A DNA stretch of 64,000 bases from Sphingopyxis sp. CCNWLW2 (GCF_037095755.1 NZ_JBAWKJ010000001.1:1925001-1989000); one strand, 5' to 3'; shown: positions 1-9,195, counted from the first letter of the stretch. The notes: a model not told the origin generated them from the letters alone. Numbers and translations: made by a program.

Positions 1-310
1 GTGTTTGACAATTTTCACGAATTATTCGGCCGGTGCGTAGGCCTCCTAATATCGCGACGCGCTCGGAGGTTGGCCGAAGGCACTGAAACGGCAAAGAAAT
101 TATCGTGGATTATCGCTTGGAAAGGCGAGCGTCCTTTCGGAGCCTACCGGAACGACCCGACTTTCTGGGCGGCCGGTGCGGCGCCCACGGATGCGATGGG
201 CCTTAACTTGCATTCCGCGGCCCTCGCGCCGAACCGGCTGCTCCGGCGATGGCAAGGCCGCAATCACCAGCAGATACGGCAAAAGGGCGGCGCCGCGTAT
301 CGGGCGCAAC
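1..310. other. Window edge without a supported gene
   Basis: I find no convincing gene here. Open frames exist on both strands, but none has a recognisable protein family, a good ribosome binding site or consistent codon use. The most protein-like is a 78-residue minus-strand frame with a hydrophobic start (about 100-336), but it begins inside the terminator hairpin at 311-345, so I do not call it. The stretch probably holds the promoter side of a neighbour outside the window. Confidence 0.4.
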
Positions 311-345
311 AAAAGGCCCGCCGCGTGCCGGGGCACGGGCGGGCC
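311..345 (-). terminator. Intrinsic terminator of the gene at 368-916
   Basis: Read on the minus strand, a GC-rich hairpin with arms GGCCCGCC and GGCGGGCC around a second GTGCC/GGCAC stem is followed by TTTTG. It lies 23 bases past the stop codon of the secreted-protein gene. Confidence 0.75.
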
Positions 346-367
346 GATTGGTCAGGGGGCGAAAGGG

Positions 368-916
368 TTAGCCGAGGCCCGAGAAGCGGATGTCCTGGAC
401 GCGGCCGTAACGCACCTCGCAAGTGAACTTGCCCTTGTCGTAATAACCGCCGCGGCCCCAGCGGTCGCCATAGCCGTCGCGGACGATGACGCGGCCCTTG
501 ACGCGGTAACCGTCGCGCTTGCGGTCGATGCTGGTGACCTCGGTCACGTCGGTCCGGCCATAGCGGCGGCTGCCGCGCTCGACGGCGCCGACGCACTGGC
601 TGACCGCGCGGCGGCTGTTCCCATAGCGGTTATAGTCATAGCCATAGCCGTAACGGGGATCGTCATAGCGGCCGCGATAGCGATCGTCATAGCGGCCATC
701 ATAGCGGCGGTCGTAACGGTCGTAGCGGTCGTTGTCGCCGCTCGACAGGATTGCGGCGAGGCCGCCGATCACCACGGCGCCGGCGATGATTTCGCCTGCG
801 CTGATTCCGTCGCGGTCATAACGATCGCGCGCGGCCGCGGGGGCGGCGCTCATCAGCATCGCGCCGGCGGTGGCCGCACCAATTGCGGCCTTGGTCAGGG
901 TGGTCTTGATAGCCAT
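368..916 (-). CDS. Secreted or membrane-anchored Tyr/Arg/Asp-rich protein of unknown function
   Basis: The 182-residue product has a signal peptide (residues 1-29, ending in AAPAAA) and a second hydrophobic Gly/Ala-rich segment at about 42-58. A low-complexity stretch of repeated RYD/RYDD units follows at about 64-99. The C-terminal domain (about 105-182) has two cysteines, C108 and C166. It is a paralogue of the next gene (1099-1635): both share the pattern IS-x-GE before the hydrophobic segment, a C-x-x-AVE motif, and an ending F-x-C-x-x-R-x-GRV-x-D-x-x-F. The two cysteines could form a disulphide in the periplasm. I know no function for the family. An intrinsic terminator follows. Confidence 0.8.
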   Translation of the reverse strand: MAIKTTLTKAAIGAATAGAMLMSAAPAAARDRYDRDGISAGEIIAGAVVIGGLAAILSSGDNDRYDRYDRRYDGRYDDRYRGRYDDPRYGYGYDYNRYGNSRRAVSQCVGAVERGSRRYGRTDVTEVTSIDRKRDGYRVKGRVIVRDGYGDRWGRGGYYDKGKFTCEVRYGRVQDIRFSGLG

Positions 917-1044
917 GGTTCGGTCTCCTTAAGCGCAGGCGGCAGCTTCGCGGCCTGTTGCAGACGGTTTACCGATTCGGCTGTGACAGGGCGCTGAACC
1001 CTCCGCTTATCTGGGGTTCAGACTTGGTTTGCTGGCGTTCATAA

Positions 1045-1075
1045 AGAAAAGGCCCCTCGCCACGGGCGAGAGGCC
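1045..1075 (-). terminator. Intrinsic terminator of the gene at 1099-1635
   Basis: On the minus strand, an 11-bp stem (GGCCTCTCGCC with GGCGAGGGGCC, one G-U pair, 3-nt loop) is followed by TTTTCTTT. It lies about 25 bases past the stop codon. Confidence 0.85.
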
Positions 1076-1098
1076 ATTTATCGGTGTGTTGAATAGCG

Positions 1099-1635
1099 TC
1101 AGCCGAAATTGACGTCGACAACGCGGCCGTTGCGGTAGCTGCAGCCAAAGCTGCTCACCTCGCCGCCAAGGCGTGATGCGGTGCCGGTGACGTACCAGCC
1201 GCCATTGTTCGGTTCGGTGCCGGTGATGCTGTCGACGCGGGCGTCGTCGCCCATCTCGCCTTCGACCGCCCAGCTGCAGGCATCGGCGGCGCGGCCTTCG
1301 GCTTCGCCGCGGCCATAGGCGCCGGGGGTGACGTCGTTCTGCGCCTCGGGTTCGTAGCGCGGCACCTCCTGCCGCTCGTCGCCGCGATAGGGCGGCTCGT
1401 AACGATAATCGGGCGCGCGCTCGCGCTTGTTCTTGCTCACTGAGCTCGCGATGGCGGCGATGGTGCCGATGACAAGCAGCCCGCCGAGCACCTCGCCGGT
1501 GCTGATATTGTCGCGGTCGCGATACCCCCAGCCGCCATGATGATGGCGTCCGCGCGCTTCGGCGGGCACGGCGCTGAGGCCGACCGAGGTCAGGACGATC
1601 GCCGCGGCGGTGGTGAAGCTGGTCAGTTTACGCAT
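1099..1635 (-). CDS. Secreted or membrane-anchored protein, paralogue of the 368-916 product
   Basis: The 178-residue protein has a signal peptide (about 1-27, AVPAEA), a His/Gly-rich patch and a hydrophobic segment at about 47-65. A charged Tyr/Pro/Arg linker leads to a C-terminal domain with C120 and C165. The layout and key residues match the neighbour at 368-916, but the linker is quite different and lacks the RYD repeats. This points to an old tandem duplication in which the ends were conserved and the middle drifted. The function is unknown. It has its own terminator, so the two genes are probably separate transcripts. Confidence 0.8.
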   Translation of the reverse strand: MRKLTSFTTAAAIVLTSVGLSAVPAEARGRHHHGGWGYRDRDNISTGEVLGGLLVIGTIAAIASSVSKNKRERAPDYRYEPPYRGDERQEVPRYEPEAQNDVTPGAYGRGEAEGRAADACSWAVEGEMGDDARVDSITGTEPNNGGWYVTGTASRLGGEVSSFGCSYRNGRVVDVNFG

Positions 1636-1752
1636 CGAGGGAAACTCCCTTCGGCGGGCTCAGGATGGTCCAGCCCTAATGTGACCGCCCTACGCGCGCG
1701 ATGCTTTCGCGCCGCTGAACCGTGGCTGCCGCGCGGCAAGCCGAGCCCGGTA

Positions 1753-1790
1753 TGAAAAGGCCCGCCATCCGGGAGGACGACGGGCCTTGG
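1753..1790 (-). terminator. Intrinsic terminator of the glycine-zipper gene
   Basis: On the minus strand, an AAGGCCCG/CGGGCCTT stem around a 15-17-nt loop is followed by a short T run. It lies about 40 bases past the stop codon at 1826. Confidence 0.75.
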
Positions 1791-1825
1791 GATCAGTTAC
1801 AGGTGACCAGACCTATCCCCGGGTA

Positions 1826-2662
1826 TCAGCAGACGCAGCGCGGCTTGGGCCGGGGCTTCCACTTTTTCTTCGCGACATAGCGTTTCCGCACCGGCACGTT
1901 TTCATAATAGGTGCGCGTGCTCGTCTCGACCCTTTCGGTCACGACCGGCGCCCCGTTGATGATCGTCGTGACGACGACGCCGGGTGTGTAATAGCCGTAG
2001 CCATAGCCATAGCCGCTGTGCTGGTAAGTCGTCGCATAGCCACCGGGGTAGGTGCCGCCGGGATAATAGCCGCCCTGATAATGGCCACCCTGGTAACGCG
2101 CACTGCGGCTCGCCCAATATTCGTCGCATTTCTTCTTGTCGGCTGCATTGCCGATCGCGCTGCCCGCCAGCGCGCCGACCCCGGCGCCGATCAGCGTGCC
2201 CGCGGTGCGATCGCCGCGTCCGGCTATGCGGTTGCCGGCGATGCCCCCCACGAGCCCGCCGACAACCGCGCCGCCCACTGTGCCCCCCCGGCCACAGCGG
2301 CGTTCCATCTCTTCGTCGTAACGGGCGTCATACCCGCCGTGATAACGGGGATCGTAAGCGGGCGGCGGCGGATAGCCGGCGCCATGGCCCTCGACCGTGC
2401 CTTCATAACGGCCTTCGAAGCGGCGGCCGTCGGATGTCTCGTACGTGCCGTCCCAGGTGCCGGTCCAGCGGCCCTCGGCGTCATAGGTGCCGTCGACGTG
2501 GCGATAATCGACTTCGCTCGGCACGCGGTCCGGATAACCGGTGTAGACGCGGCTATCGGGATCGGCGGGAACGCCATAGTCCAGCGCCGGCTGTTCGGCG
2601 CGCGTATGGCTCGCCAGCAACAACGACCCTGCGGCCATTCCCAACAACACGAACGTGCGCAT
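1826..2662 (-). CDS. Glycine-zipper 2TM-type envelope protein
   Basis: The 278-residue product has a signal peptide (about 1-22). A region rich in charged and Tyr/Gly residues follows, with repeats of the type G-T/R-W/Y-x-G-T/R-x-x-G-T/R-Y (about 57-92). At about 126-172 is a classical glycine zipper, two hydrophobic helices with G-x-x-x-G spacing, as in the Rick_17kDa/SlyB-like family that inserts in the envelope. Next comes a Gly/Tyr-rich segment (about 190-226) and a basic Lys/Arg/Pro tail ending in CVC. Glycine-zipper proteins usually stabilise or bind the outer membrane; the exact role here is unknown. It is the third envelope gene in a row on this strand. Confidence 0.8.
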   Translation of the reverse strand: MRTFVLLGMAAGSLLLASHTRAEQPALDYGVPADPDSRVYTGYPDRVPSEVDYRHVDGTYDAEGRWTGTWDGTYETSDGRRFEGRYEGTVEGHGAGYPPPPAYDPRYHGGYDARYDEEMERRCGRGGTVGGAVVGGLVGGIAGNRIAGRGDRTAGTLIGAGVGALAGSAIGNAADKKKCDEYWASRSARYQGGHYQGGYYPGGTYPGGYATTYQHSGYGYGYGYYTPGVVVTTIINGAPVVTERVETSTRTYYENVPVRKRYVAKKKWKPRPKPRCVC

Positions 2663-2777
2663 GACTTACTCCCTGTTCCCTCGGCCGAACCGATTGGTTA
2701 ACAGTTTGTTAGCAAAATTAGCGCCTTTTCGCGAATCCGTTAACCGTGACTTATCTGTCCCGATTTGGGGCGGGGTT

Positions 2778-3266
2778 TCAGGCCGCGAGCGCGGCCGCGA
2801 TGCGCGCGACCAGCGCTTCGGCGCCCGCCTGGTCGGCGGCGGTGAAGCGGTCCGGGATCGGGCTGTCGAGGTCGAGCACGCCGACGAGGCGGTCGTTCGC
2901 AACCACCGGCACGACAAGCTCGCTGCGGCTGTCGGCGTCGCACGCGATATGGCCGGGAAAGGCGTGGACATCGTCGACGCGCTGCGTCGCACGCAGCCGC
3001 GCGGCGGCGCCGCACACACCTTTGTCCAGCGGAATGCGGATGCACGCCGCCTTGCCCTGGAACGGGCCGAGCACAAGCTCGGTCCCGTCGAAGCGGTAAA
3101 AGCCTGCCCAGTTGAGGTCGGGGATCGCCTGCCAGATCAGCGCAGCGACATTCGCCATATTGGCGATGCCGTCGGGTTCGCCCGCGACGAGCGCCGCGGC
3201 GGCATCGCCCGCCTCGGCCCAGCGTTCGGCGGGATCGGTCGCGGTGAAGGCGAGGGCATAGGACAT
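2778..3266 (-). CDS. msrC: Free methionine-(R)-sulfoxide reductase (GAF domain)
   Basis: The 162-residue GAF-domain protein reduces free methionine-R-sulfoxide in the cytoplasm, using thioredoxin. The three family cysteines are visible at C75 (GKAACIRIP), C85 (KGVCGAAA) and C109 (GHIACDAD), together with the SELVVPV and GVLDLDSP blocks of fRMsr. The start is the ATG at 3266: it overlaps the stop codon of the upstream prolyl oligopeptidase in the sequence TAATG, so translation is probably coupled. A longer frame starts at 3290 but adds no family sequence. The match to the family is strong; the symbol follows yeast and E. coli usage. Confidence 0.9.
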   Translation of the reverse strand: MSYALAFTATDPAERWAEAGDAAAALVAGEPDGIANMANVAALIWQAIPDLNWAGFYRFDGTELVLGPFQGKAACIRIPLDKGVCGAAARLRATQRVDDVHAFPGHIACDADSRSELVVPVVANDRLVGVLDLDSPIPDRFTAADQAGAEALVARIAAALAA

Positions 3267-5425
3267 TATTCGACGCTCAGTCCGGTCCACTTCGCCGCGA
3301 AAGCATATTTGTCGGCCGCCTCGGCGATGATCTTGTCGGTCGGCTTGCCCGACCCGTGGCCGGCGCGCGTTTCGACACGGATCAGATGCGGCTTGTCGCC
3401 CGCCTTCGCATGCTGGAGCGCGGCGGTATATTTGAAGCTGTGCCCTGGCACGACGCGGTCGTCGGTGTCGGCGGTCGTCACCAGCACCGCGGGATAGGCG
3501 GTGCCGTCCTTGATATTATGGTACGGCGAATAGGCGAGCAGATTCTTGAAATCGCCCTCCTTCGACGGATAGCCATAATCGTCGACCCAATAGCGGCCAG
3601 CAGTGAAGCGGTCGAAGCGCAGCATGTCCATCACGCCAACCGCGGGCAGCGCCGCGGCGAACAAATCGGGACGCTGGTTGGTCACCGCGCCGACGAGCAG
3701 TCCGCCGTTCGACCCGCCCTCGATCGCGATCTGGCCCTTGCCTGCGATGCCTTCGGCGATCAGATATTCGCCCGCGGCGATGAAATCGTCGAAGACATTC
3801 TGCTTCTTGTCGAGCCGGCCGGCGTCGTGCCACGCCTTGCCATATTCGCCGCCACCGCGCAGGTTCGCGATCGCGAGGACGCCGCCCTTGTCGACCCAGG
3901 CGAGCTTGGTCGGCGAAAAGCCGGGGGTCATCGAAACGTTGAAGCCGCCATAGCCATAGAGCAGCGTCGGCGACCCCTTGCTGCGGTCGAGACCCTTTTT
4001 CATCACGACGAACATCGGCACTTCGGTGCCGTCCTTCGACTTGTAGAAGCGCTGTTCGACGCTGAAGTCGGCGGGCTTGAAGGTCAGCTTCGGTTCGGCG
4101 AAAATCTCGCTTTTCCCCGTTGCGGTGTCGAAGCGATAGATCGTCGTCGGGCGCGCGTAGCTAGAGAAGCTGTAGAAGGTTTCGGGGTCGCTCGACTTAC
4201 CGCCGAAACCCGATGCCGCCCCGATGTCGGCAAGCTTGATGTTGGCGATCGGCTTGCCGTCGAGCGCGACCATCCGTGCCTCCGACTTCGCATCGCCGAG
4301 ATAGGAGAGGATCAGGCGGTTGCCGACGCGCGACGCGCCGACCAATGTCGCCTCATTCTCGCCGACCAGCTGCGTCAGCGCGGCCGGTTTTTTGATGTCC
4401 ATCGACACAATGCGTCCGCGCGGCGCGCCCTTGTTGGTGACGAAGGTAAAGCGCGGACCCTCGTTGGTCACATATTCCCAGTTGTTCGCGAAATCGTCGA
4501 CGAGGGTGATCGGCTTGGCGCTGGCCTTGCCGAGCGGATGGAGCGTCAGGCCATAGCGCTCGTCGGTCCCTTCGGACGAGACGACGAGCAGATATTGGCC
4601 GTCGTCGGTGACCACCGCGCTGTTGTTGAGCTTGGGCTTGTCGGGGGTCGCGTGGATCAGCACGTCGGCGCTCTGCGGCGTGCCGAGCTTGTGGAAATAG
4701 ACGCTGTGATTTTCGTTGAGCGACTGGAAAGCTTCACCCTGCTTCGGTTCGGGGAAGCGCGAATAATAAAAGCCGCTGCCGTCCTTCGCCCAGTCGAGCG
4801 CCGAGAATTTGACCCAGCGCACCTCGTCGGACAGATCCCGCCCGGTCGCGACGTCCTTGACGCGCACGATGCGCCAGTCGGTGCCGCCATCCTGCACTGA
4901 ATAGAGGAGGTGCTTGCCATCCTCCGACGGGTTCCATTCGCCGAGCGCGGTCGCGCCGTCCTTCGCCCAGGCGTTGGGGTCGATCAGTATACGACCCTCT
5001 CCTTTGAGCCCTTCGCGGACATAGAGCACCGACTGCGGCTGCAGCCCGTCGTTGCGGCTATAGAAATAGCGCGTCCCGGCCTTCGTCGGCAGCCCGAAGC
5101 GTTCGTAATTATAAAGCTCGGTCATCCGCTCCTTAAAGCTGTCGCGGCCGGGCAGCGTTTCGAGATAGGTGTCGGTGACCTTGTTCTGCGCCGCGACCCA
5201 GTCGGCGACCTTCGGATTGACGCGGACATCGTCCTCGAGCCAGCGATAGGGGTCGGCGACATCGACGCCGAACTGCGGATCGACCGTGTCGCCGCGCGCG
5301 GTGTCGGGATAGGTCAACGCCTTGGCCATCGCCGATGTCGCGGCGGCATCGGCCGCCGCTGCTGCGCCCGGGATCATCGTCAGGGCAACCAGCGCCAGCG
5401 GCGCGGACAGGGCTTTACGGGACAT
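3266..5425 (-). CDS. Prolyl oligopeptidase (S9A family), exported
   Basis: This 719-residue serine peptidase cleaves after proline in short peptides. It has a signal peptide (about 1-27), an N-terminal seven-bladed propeller region (about 80-440) and a C-terminal alpha/beta-hydrolase domain. The catalytic triad is readable: S572 in GGSNGG, D655 in ADTDDRVVPGHS and H690 in AGHGSG. The arginine after D655 that binds the substrate carboxylate is also present. The length is normal for the family. The signal peptide implies a periplasmic enzyme, as in other exported bacterial prolyl endopeptidases. The stop codon overlaps the start of the fRMsr gene. Confidence 0.95.
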   Translation of the reverse strand: MSRKALSAPLALVALTMIPGAAAAADAAATSAMAKALTYPDTARGDTVDPQFGVDVADPYRWLEDDVRVNPKVADWVAAQNKVTDTYLETLPGRDSFKERMTELYNYERFGLPTKAGTRYFYSRNDGLQPQSVLYVREGLKGEGRILIDPNAWAKDGATALGEWNPSEDGKHLLYSVQDGGTDWRIVRVKDVATGRDLSDEVRWVKFSALDWAKDGSGFYYSRFPEPKQGEAFQSLNENHSVYFHKLGTPQSADVLIHATPDKPKLNNSAVVTDDGQYLLVVSSEGTDERYGLTLHPLGKASAKPITLVDDFANNWEYVTNEGPRFTFVTNKGAPRGRIVSMDIKKPAALTQLVGENEATLVGASRVGNRLILSYLGDAKSEARMVALDGKPIANIKLADIGAASGFGGKSSDPETFYSFSSYARPTTIYRFDTATGKSEIFAEPKLTFKPADFSVEQRFYKSKDGTEVPMFVVMKKGLDRSKGSPTLLYGYGGFNVSMTPGFSPTKLAWVDKGGVLAIANLRGGGEYGKAWHDAGRLDKKQNVFDDFIAAGEYLIAEGIAGKGQIAIEGGSNGGLLVGAVTNQRPDLFAAALPAVGVMDMLRFDRFTAGRYWVDDYGYPSKEGDFKNLLAYSPYHNIKDGTAYPAVLVTTADTDDRVVPGHSFKYTAALQHAKAGDKPHLIRVETRAGHGSGKPTDKIIAEAADKYAFAAKWTGLSVE

Positions 5426-5576
5426 GGCAAGGCGATCCTCATTCTCTGGGGGATATTATCGTGCGCCGATATGTAAGCATCGGAAAGGGACGGGCAAGGG
5501 AGAATTAAACCGATGCCTTGGCGCAATCCGGGCAAGGAGGATGCCCGAATGCGACCGATTCCAGCCGTCGCCCGCA

Positions 5577-5612
5577 AAGAAAAAGGGCGGCTGTCCAACC
5601 GGACGCCGCCCT
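5577..5612 (-). terminator. Terminator of the rpsM-rpsK-rpoA-rplQ operon
   Basis: On the minus strand, the hairpin arms AGGGCGGC and GCCGCCCT with an inner GTCC/GGAC pair are followed by TTTTTCTTT. It lies about 25 bases past the rplQ stop codon. Confidence 0.9.
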
Positions 5613-5637
5613 TGATCTCTTAGCGAAGACGCGAAGC

Positions 5638-6060
5638 TCAGGCTTCGGCGAGTTCCTCGTCATACTGTTCGACCGGACCTGAATCCTGGCCCTTGGCATC
5701 GACGTCGCGGTCGACGAATTCGATGATCGCCATCGGAGCCGCGTCCGAGGCGCGGATGCCGGCCTTGATCACGCGGGTGTAGCCGCCGTTGCGGTCCTTG
5801 TAGCGCTCGGCCAGGACGTCGAACAGCTTCTTGAGCTGCGTGTCGTCGAGCAGGCGGCTGTTCGCGAGGCGACGGTTGGCAAGGCCACCGCGCTTGGCGA
5901 GCGTCACCAGCTTTTCGATATAGGGACGCAGTTCCTTCGCCTTGGCGACGGTCGTCGTGATCTGCTCATGCTTGATGAGCGAAGCCGACATGTTGCGGAA
6001 CAGGGCCGTGCGATGCGCGCTCGTGCGCTGAAGCTTCCGGCCACCCGATTTATGACGCAT
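5638..6060 (-). CDS. rplQ: 50S ribosomal protein L17
   Basis: The 140-residue product starts [17 protein letters not shown], the conserved L17 N-terminus, and keeps the LVTLAKRGG segment. It binds 23S rRNA near the exit tunnel. The C-terminus is longer and acidic, as in other alphaproteobacteria. It is the last gene of the alpha operon: it follows rpoA after 113 bases and is closed by an intrinsic terminator. Confidence 0.98.
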   Translation of the reverse strand: MRHKSGGRKLQRTSAHRTALFRNMSASLIKHEQITTTVAKAKELRPYIEKLVTLAKRGGLANRRLANSRLLDDTQLKKLFDVLAERYKDRNGGYTRVIKAGIRASDAAPMAIIEFVDRDVDAKGQDSGPVEQYDEELAEA

Positions 6061-6173
6061 AATTCTTTCCTTCGTTCGTTAAGGGCCCGTGTGAGGTAGC
6101 CCAGACCAGGTCGATTGCGGGCCGACCCATTCCCGGTGTGATGACGCCCCGGCGAACCGGGGCGCTATCTCGA

Positions 6174-7232
6174 TTAGCCCAGCAGCTCTTGTTCGAGCTT
6201 CTTGGCCATTTCTTCGATGTTCTCCGGCGGCCAGCCGGGGATGTCCATGCCGAGGCGCAGGCCCATCGACGACAGCACTTCCTTGATTTCGTTCAAGGAC
6301 TTGCGGCCGAAGTTCGGCGTGCGAAGCATTTCGGCTTCGGTCTTCTGAACGAGATCACCAATATAGATGATGTTGTCGTTCTTGAGGCAGTTCGCCGAAC
6401 GGACCGACAGTTCGAGCTCGTCGACCTTCTTGAGAAGGAAGCGGTTGAGCTGGTTGACGTCCGACTCGTCGGCGGTGGTCGGCGAAGCCGCCATGCCGAT
6501 GAGGCCGCTGTCGTTCATCGCTTCTTCGAAGTGGACGAAGACCTGGAGCTGGTCCTGGAGGATGCGCGCGGCGTAAGCGACGGCGTCTTCCGGGGTGACC
6601 GTGCCGTCGGTTTCGACGGTCAGGTTCAGCTTGTCATAGTCCAGTTCCTGGCCGATGCGGGCATTGTCGACCTTGTAGGCGACCTGGCGCACGGGCGAGT
6701 AGAGCGAGTCGACCGGGATCAGGCCGATCGGCGCGTCGATCGGACGGTTGGCGGTCGCGGGGACGTAACCCTTGCCGGTGTCGGCAACGAGTTCCATGTT
6801 CAGCGTCGCGCCGTCGTCGAGGTGGCAGATGACGTGGTTCGGGTTCATCACCTTGATGTCGCCCGACACCATGATGTCGCCGGCCTTGACGGTCGCGGGA
6901 CCGGTCGCCGAAAGCTGGAGCCGCTTCGGGCCTTCGCCTTCCATCTTGAGCGCGATCTGCTTGACGTTGAGCACGATGTCGGTGACGTCTTCACGCACGC
7001 CGGCCAGGCTCGAGAATTCGTGGAGCACGTTCTCGATCTTGATCGACGTGATAGCCGCACCCTGGAGCGACGAGAGCAGCACGCGGCGCAGCGCGTTGCC
7101 AAGCGTCAGGCCGAAGCCGCGCTCGAGCGGTTCGGCGACGAAGGTCGCCTTGCGCTTGCCGTCGCTGCCAGCCTTGATTTCCAGGTTGCTGGGCTTCTTC
7201 AATTCCTGCCAGTTCCGGATATTGACAGTCAT
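6174..7232 (-). CDS. rpoA: RNA polymerase alpha subunit
   Basis: The 352-residue alpha subunit assembles RNA polymerase and contacts activators and UP elements. The N-terminal dimerisation domain (about 1-235) holds blocks such as [17 protein letters not shown] linker leads to the C-terminal domain (about 255-340) with [14 protein letters not shown] and [16 protein letters not shown]. The start is MTVNIRNW at 7232, with AAAGGGA as ribosome binding site; the open frame runs further upstream to 7367, but that part overlaps the end of rpsK and is not coding. The rpoA-rplQ spacer contains a perfect 8-bp GC hairpin (6145-6164) without a T run. Confidence 0.98.
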   Translation of the reverse strand: MTVNIRNWQELKKPSNLEIKAGSDGKRKATFVAEPLERGFGLTLGNALRRVLLSSLQGAAITSIKIENVLHEFSSLAGVREDVTDIVLNVKQIALKMEGEGPKRLQLSATGPATVKAGDIMVSGDIKVMNPNHVICHLDDGATLNMELVADTGKGYVPATANRPIDAPIGLIPVDSLYSPVRQVAYKVDNARIGQELDYDKLNLTVETDGTVTPEDAVAYAARILQDQLQVFVHFEEAMNDSGLIGMAASPTTADESDVNQLNRFLLKKVDELELSVRSANCLKNDNIIYIGDLVQKTEAEMLRTPNFGRKSLNEIKEVLSSMGLRLGMDIPGWPPENIEEMAKKLEQELLG

Positions 7233-7332
7233 GGATTTCCCTTTGCTTTGGGCGGGACGGGCGGGGGTCGGCCACCTGTCCAGCGAGGAGTTTTGTACGG
7301 GCGGCGCTCCGGCGGAGCGCGCCCGAAAGACG

Positions 7333-7722
7333 TCAGACGCGGCGGCGCTTGGCCGGGCGGACGCCATTGTGCGGGATCGGCGTCACGTCGCGGATCGACG
7401 TGATGTGGAACCCGACAGCCTGCAGCGCGCGGAGAGCCGATTCACGACCGGCGCCGGGGCCCTTGACTTCGACTTCCAGCGTGCGGACGCCATGTTCGGC
7501 GGCCTTCTTGCCGGCGTCTTCGGCGCAAACCTGCGCCGCATACGGGGTCGACTTGCGGCTTCCCTTGAAGCCCATCATGCCGGCGCTCGACCAGGCAATC
7601 GCATTGCCCTGTGCGTCGGTGATGGTGATCATCGTGTTGTTGAAGGTCGCGTTGACGTGGGCGACGCCCGACGAGATGTTTTTGCGTTCGCGCCGACGAA
7701 GACGCTGCGGTTCACGAGCCAT
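7333..7722 (-). CDS. rpsK: 30S ribosomal protein S11
   Basis: The 129-residue protein has the typical S11 core: [19 protein letters not shown], the [11 protein letters not shown] segment and the C-terminal [18 protein letters not shown]. It sits in the platform of the small subunit next to 16S rRNA helix 23. It is preceded by rpsM and followed by rpoA, the usual alpha-operon order. Confidence 0.98.
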   Translation of the reverse strand: MAREPQRLRRRERKNISSGVAHVNATFNNTMITITDAQGNAIAWSSAGMMGFKGSRKSTPYAAQVCAEDAGKKAAEHGVRTLEVEVKGPGAGRESALRALQAVGFHITSIRDVTPIPHNGVRPAKRRRV

Positions 7723-7823
7723 GATGTATTCCTAACCTAATCCAGAATGGCCGGTGGCGGGCGATGCGCCGCTGCCCCGGCAGGGGAAATAAGGAAGCGC
7801 GCCCGGATGGACGCGCTCAAACC

Positions 7824-8192
7824 TTATTTCTTCTTACCGGCGATCGCCTTGGCCTTGCCCTTGCGGGTGCGCGCATTGGTGTGCGTGCGCTGGCCGCGGA
7901 CCGGAAGGCCCTTGCGATGACGCAGGCCGCGATAGCAGGCGAGGTCCATCAGGCGCTTGATGTTCATCGCCGTGTTGCGGCGAAGATCACCCTCGACCGT
8001 GTGGTCGGCGTCGAGCGTTTCGCGGATCTGCAGGATTTCGGCATCCGAGAGATCCTGAACGCGACGCGTGTGGTCGATGCCCAGCTTGTTGGCGATGTCG
8101 ACAGCGCTCTTGCGACCGATGCCGTGGATGTAGGTGAGCGCGATGATTACGCGCTTGTTGGTGGGCAAGTTGACGCCCGCAATACGTGCCAT
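7824..8192 (-). CDS. rpsM: 30S ribosomal protein S13
   Basis: The 122-residue protein starts [14 protein letters not shown] and ends in the basic [16 protein letters not shown] tail that reaches toward the P-site tRNA. I chose the start at 8192 because this is the invariant S13 N-terminus. The longer open frame to 8330 reads through the promoter and leader. It is the first gene of this transcript; adk and secY, which often lie just upstream, are not in the window. Confidence 0.98.
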   Translation of the reverse strand: MARIAGVNLPTNKRVIIALTYIHGIGRKSAVDIANKLGIDHTRRVQDLSDAEILQIRETLDADHTVEGDLRRNTAMNIKRLMDLACYRGLRHRKGLPVRGQRTHTNARTRKGKAKAIAGKKK

Positions 8193-8327
8193 TGGTAACT
8201 TTCTCCTGCTCCACAGGGCCGTAGGCAATCGGCCCCATCTCAAAGCGTCTGATTTTCCAACGCAAAAAACGGACCACGATGCGCGCATGGCGCTTCGCCG
8301 TCCGGTCAGGCTGTCGGAATGGACGCG

Positions 8328-8356
8328 CAACTAAGGTGAGTCGGCCCGATTGTCAA
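8328..8356 (-). promoter_or_regulatory. Probable promoter of the rpsM operon
   Basis: On the minus strand, a perfect -35 box TTGACA (8351-8356) is followed after 17 bases by TAGTTG (8328-8333), a weak -10 typical of sphingomonads. The predicted transcript would carry a leader of about 125 bases before rpsM. The call rests on sequence pattern only. Confidence 0.5.
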
Positions 8357-8391
8357 GCGAAGTGCGGTGGTTTGAGGCCGTGGATTATTGC

Positions 8392-9183
8392 TCAGGATGG
8401 CGATGTAAGAGCGACCGCGCGGTCATGCAAGCGGTCGACGACGGCGGCATGGATTCCCGGCGCGCAGGCGATGACGCCGAAGGCTTGCGCGCGCGGCGTG
8501 TTGAAACGCAACGGCGCGCCGAACGCGTCGGTCACCGCAGCGCCCGCCTCGGTCGCGATCAACGCGGCGGCGGCGACATCCCATTCGAAACCCCAGCGCA
8601 GCGTCGCGACGAGATCGGCGCGGTCGTCGGCGACGAGCGCCATGCGCAGCGCGATGCTGTTCGGCTTGGTGACGATGACCAGATCGCTGTCGACCTTGGG
8701 CAGCGCATCGGCGGGAACGCGCGATCCGGCGAATGTCGTGCGCTGGCTGGCGTGCAGCGTTTCGCCGTTGAGCAGCGCGCCCTGGCCCTTTTGCGCCACC
8801 CACAATTCGTCGAGCGCGGGGGCATAGAGGATACCGAACTCGGGGGTGCCATCGATCACCAGCGCGACCGACACGCACCAGCCGGGCCGGCCGCGGATGA
8901 AGTCGCGGGTGCCGTCGATCGGGTCGACGCACCACATCGCGCGGCACGACAGGCGGGCTTCATTGTCGGCGGTCTCTTCGGACAGCCACCCCGCCTCGGG
9001 CACCATCGCGCCGAGCACCGCCTTCAGCCGCGCATCGACCGCGAGGTCGACGTCGCTGACCGGATTGTCGTGCGACTTGTTCCAGACATTGACCGCCTGT
9101 CCCTCGCCGCGCCAGCGCGCCATCGCCATGTCGCCGACTTCGCGGGTCGCGGCGATCGCGGCTTCGAGGTTGCGGCCGGGCAC
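8392..9183 (-). CDS. Inositol monophosphatase family phosphatase (CysQ/HisN-like)
   Basis: The 263-residue protein is a Mg-dependent phosphatase of the IMPase/FBPase superfamily. The metal site is visible as E69/E70 (WLSEET), D87-P-I-D90-G-T (CVDPIDGTRDF) and W201-D202 (WDVAAAA). This family includes inositol monophosphatase, histidinol phosphatase HisN and the 3',5'-bisphosphate nucleotidase CysQ; the sequence alone does not settle which substrate is used. The start is GTG at 9183, 12 bases past the stop of pmbA, with GGGACC as a possible ribosome binding site. It is probably co-transcribed with pmbA. Confidence 0.85.
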   Translation of the reverse strand: MPGRNLEAAIAATREVGDMAMARWRGEGQAVNVWNKSHDNPVSDVDLAVDARLKAVLGAMVPEAGWLSEETADNEARLSCRAMWCVDPIDGTRDFIRGRPGWCVSVALVIDGTPEFGILYAPALDELWVAQKGQGALLNGETLHASQRTTFAGSRVPADALPKVDSDLVIVTKPNSIALRMALVADDRADLVATLRWGFEWDVAAAALIATEAGAAVTDAFGAPLRFNTPRAQAFGVIACAPGIHAAVVDRLHDRAVALTSPS

Positions 9184-9195
9184 CGGCGCCGGTCC

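Noticed and set aside
1..40. Possible promoter starting with TTGACA at 5-10
   Set aside because: No acceptable -10 is found 15-19 bases downstream, and no gene follows on the plus strand.
100..336. A 78-codon minus-strand frame with a signal-like N-terminus
   Set aside because: Its start lies inside the terminator hairpin of the upstream gene, and it has no ribosome binding site or family.
6145..6164. Perfect GC hairpin between rpoA and rplQ as a terminator
   Set aside because: There is no T run, and rplQ must be transcribed through it. It may be an mRNA processing or pause site, but that cannot be told from sequence.
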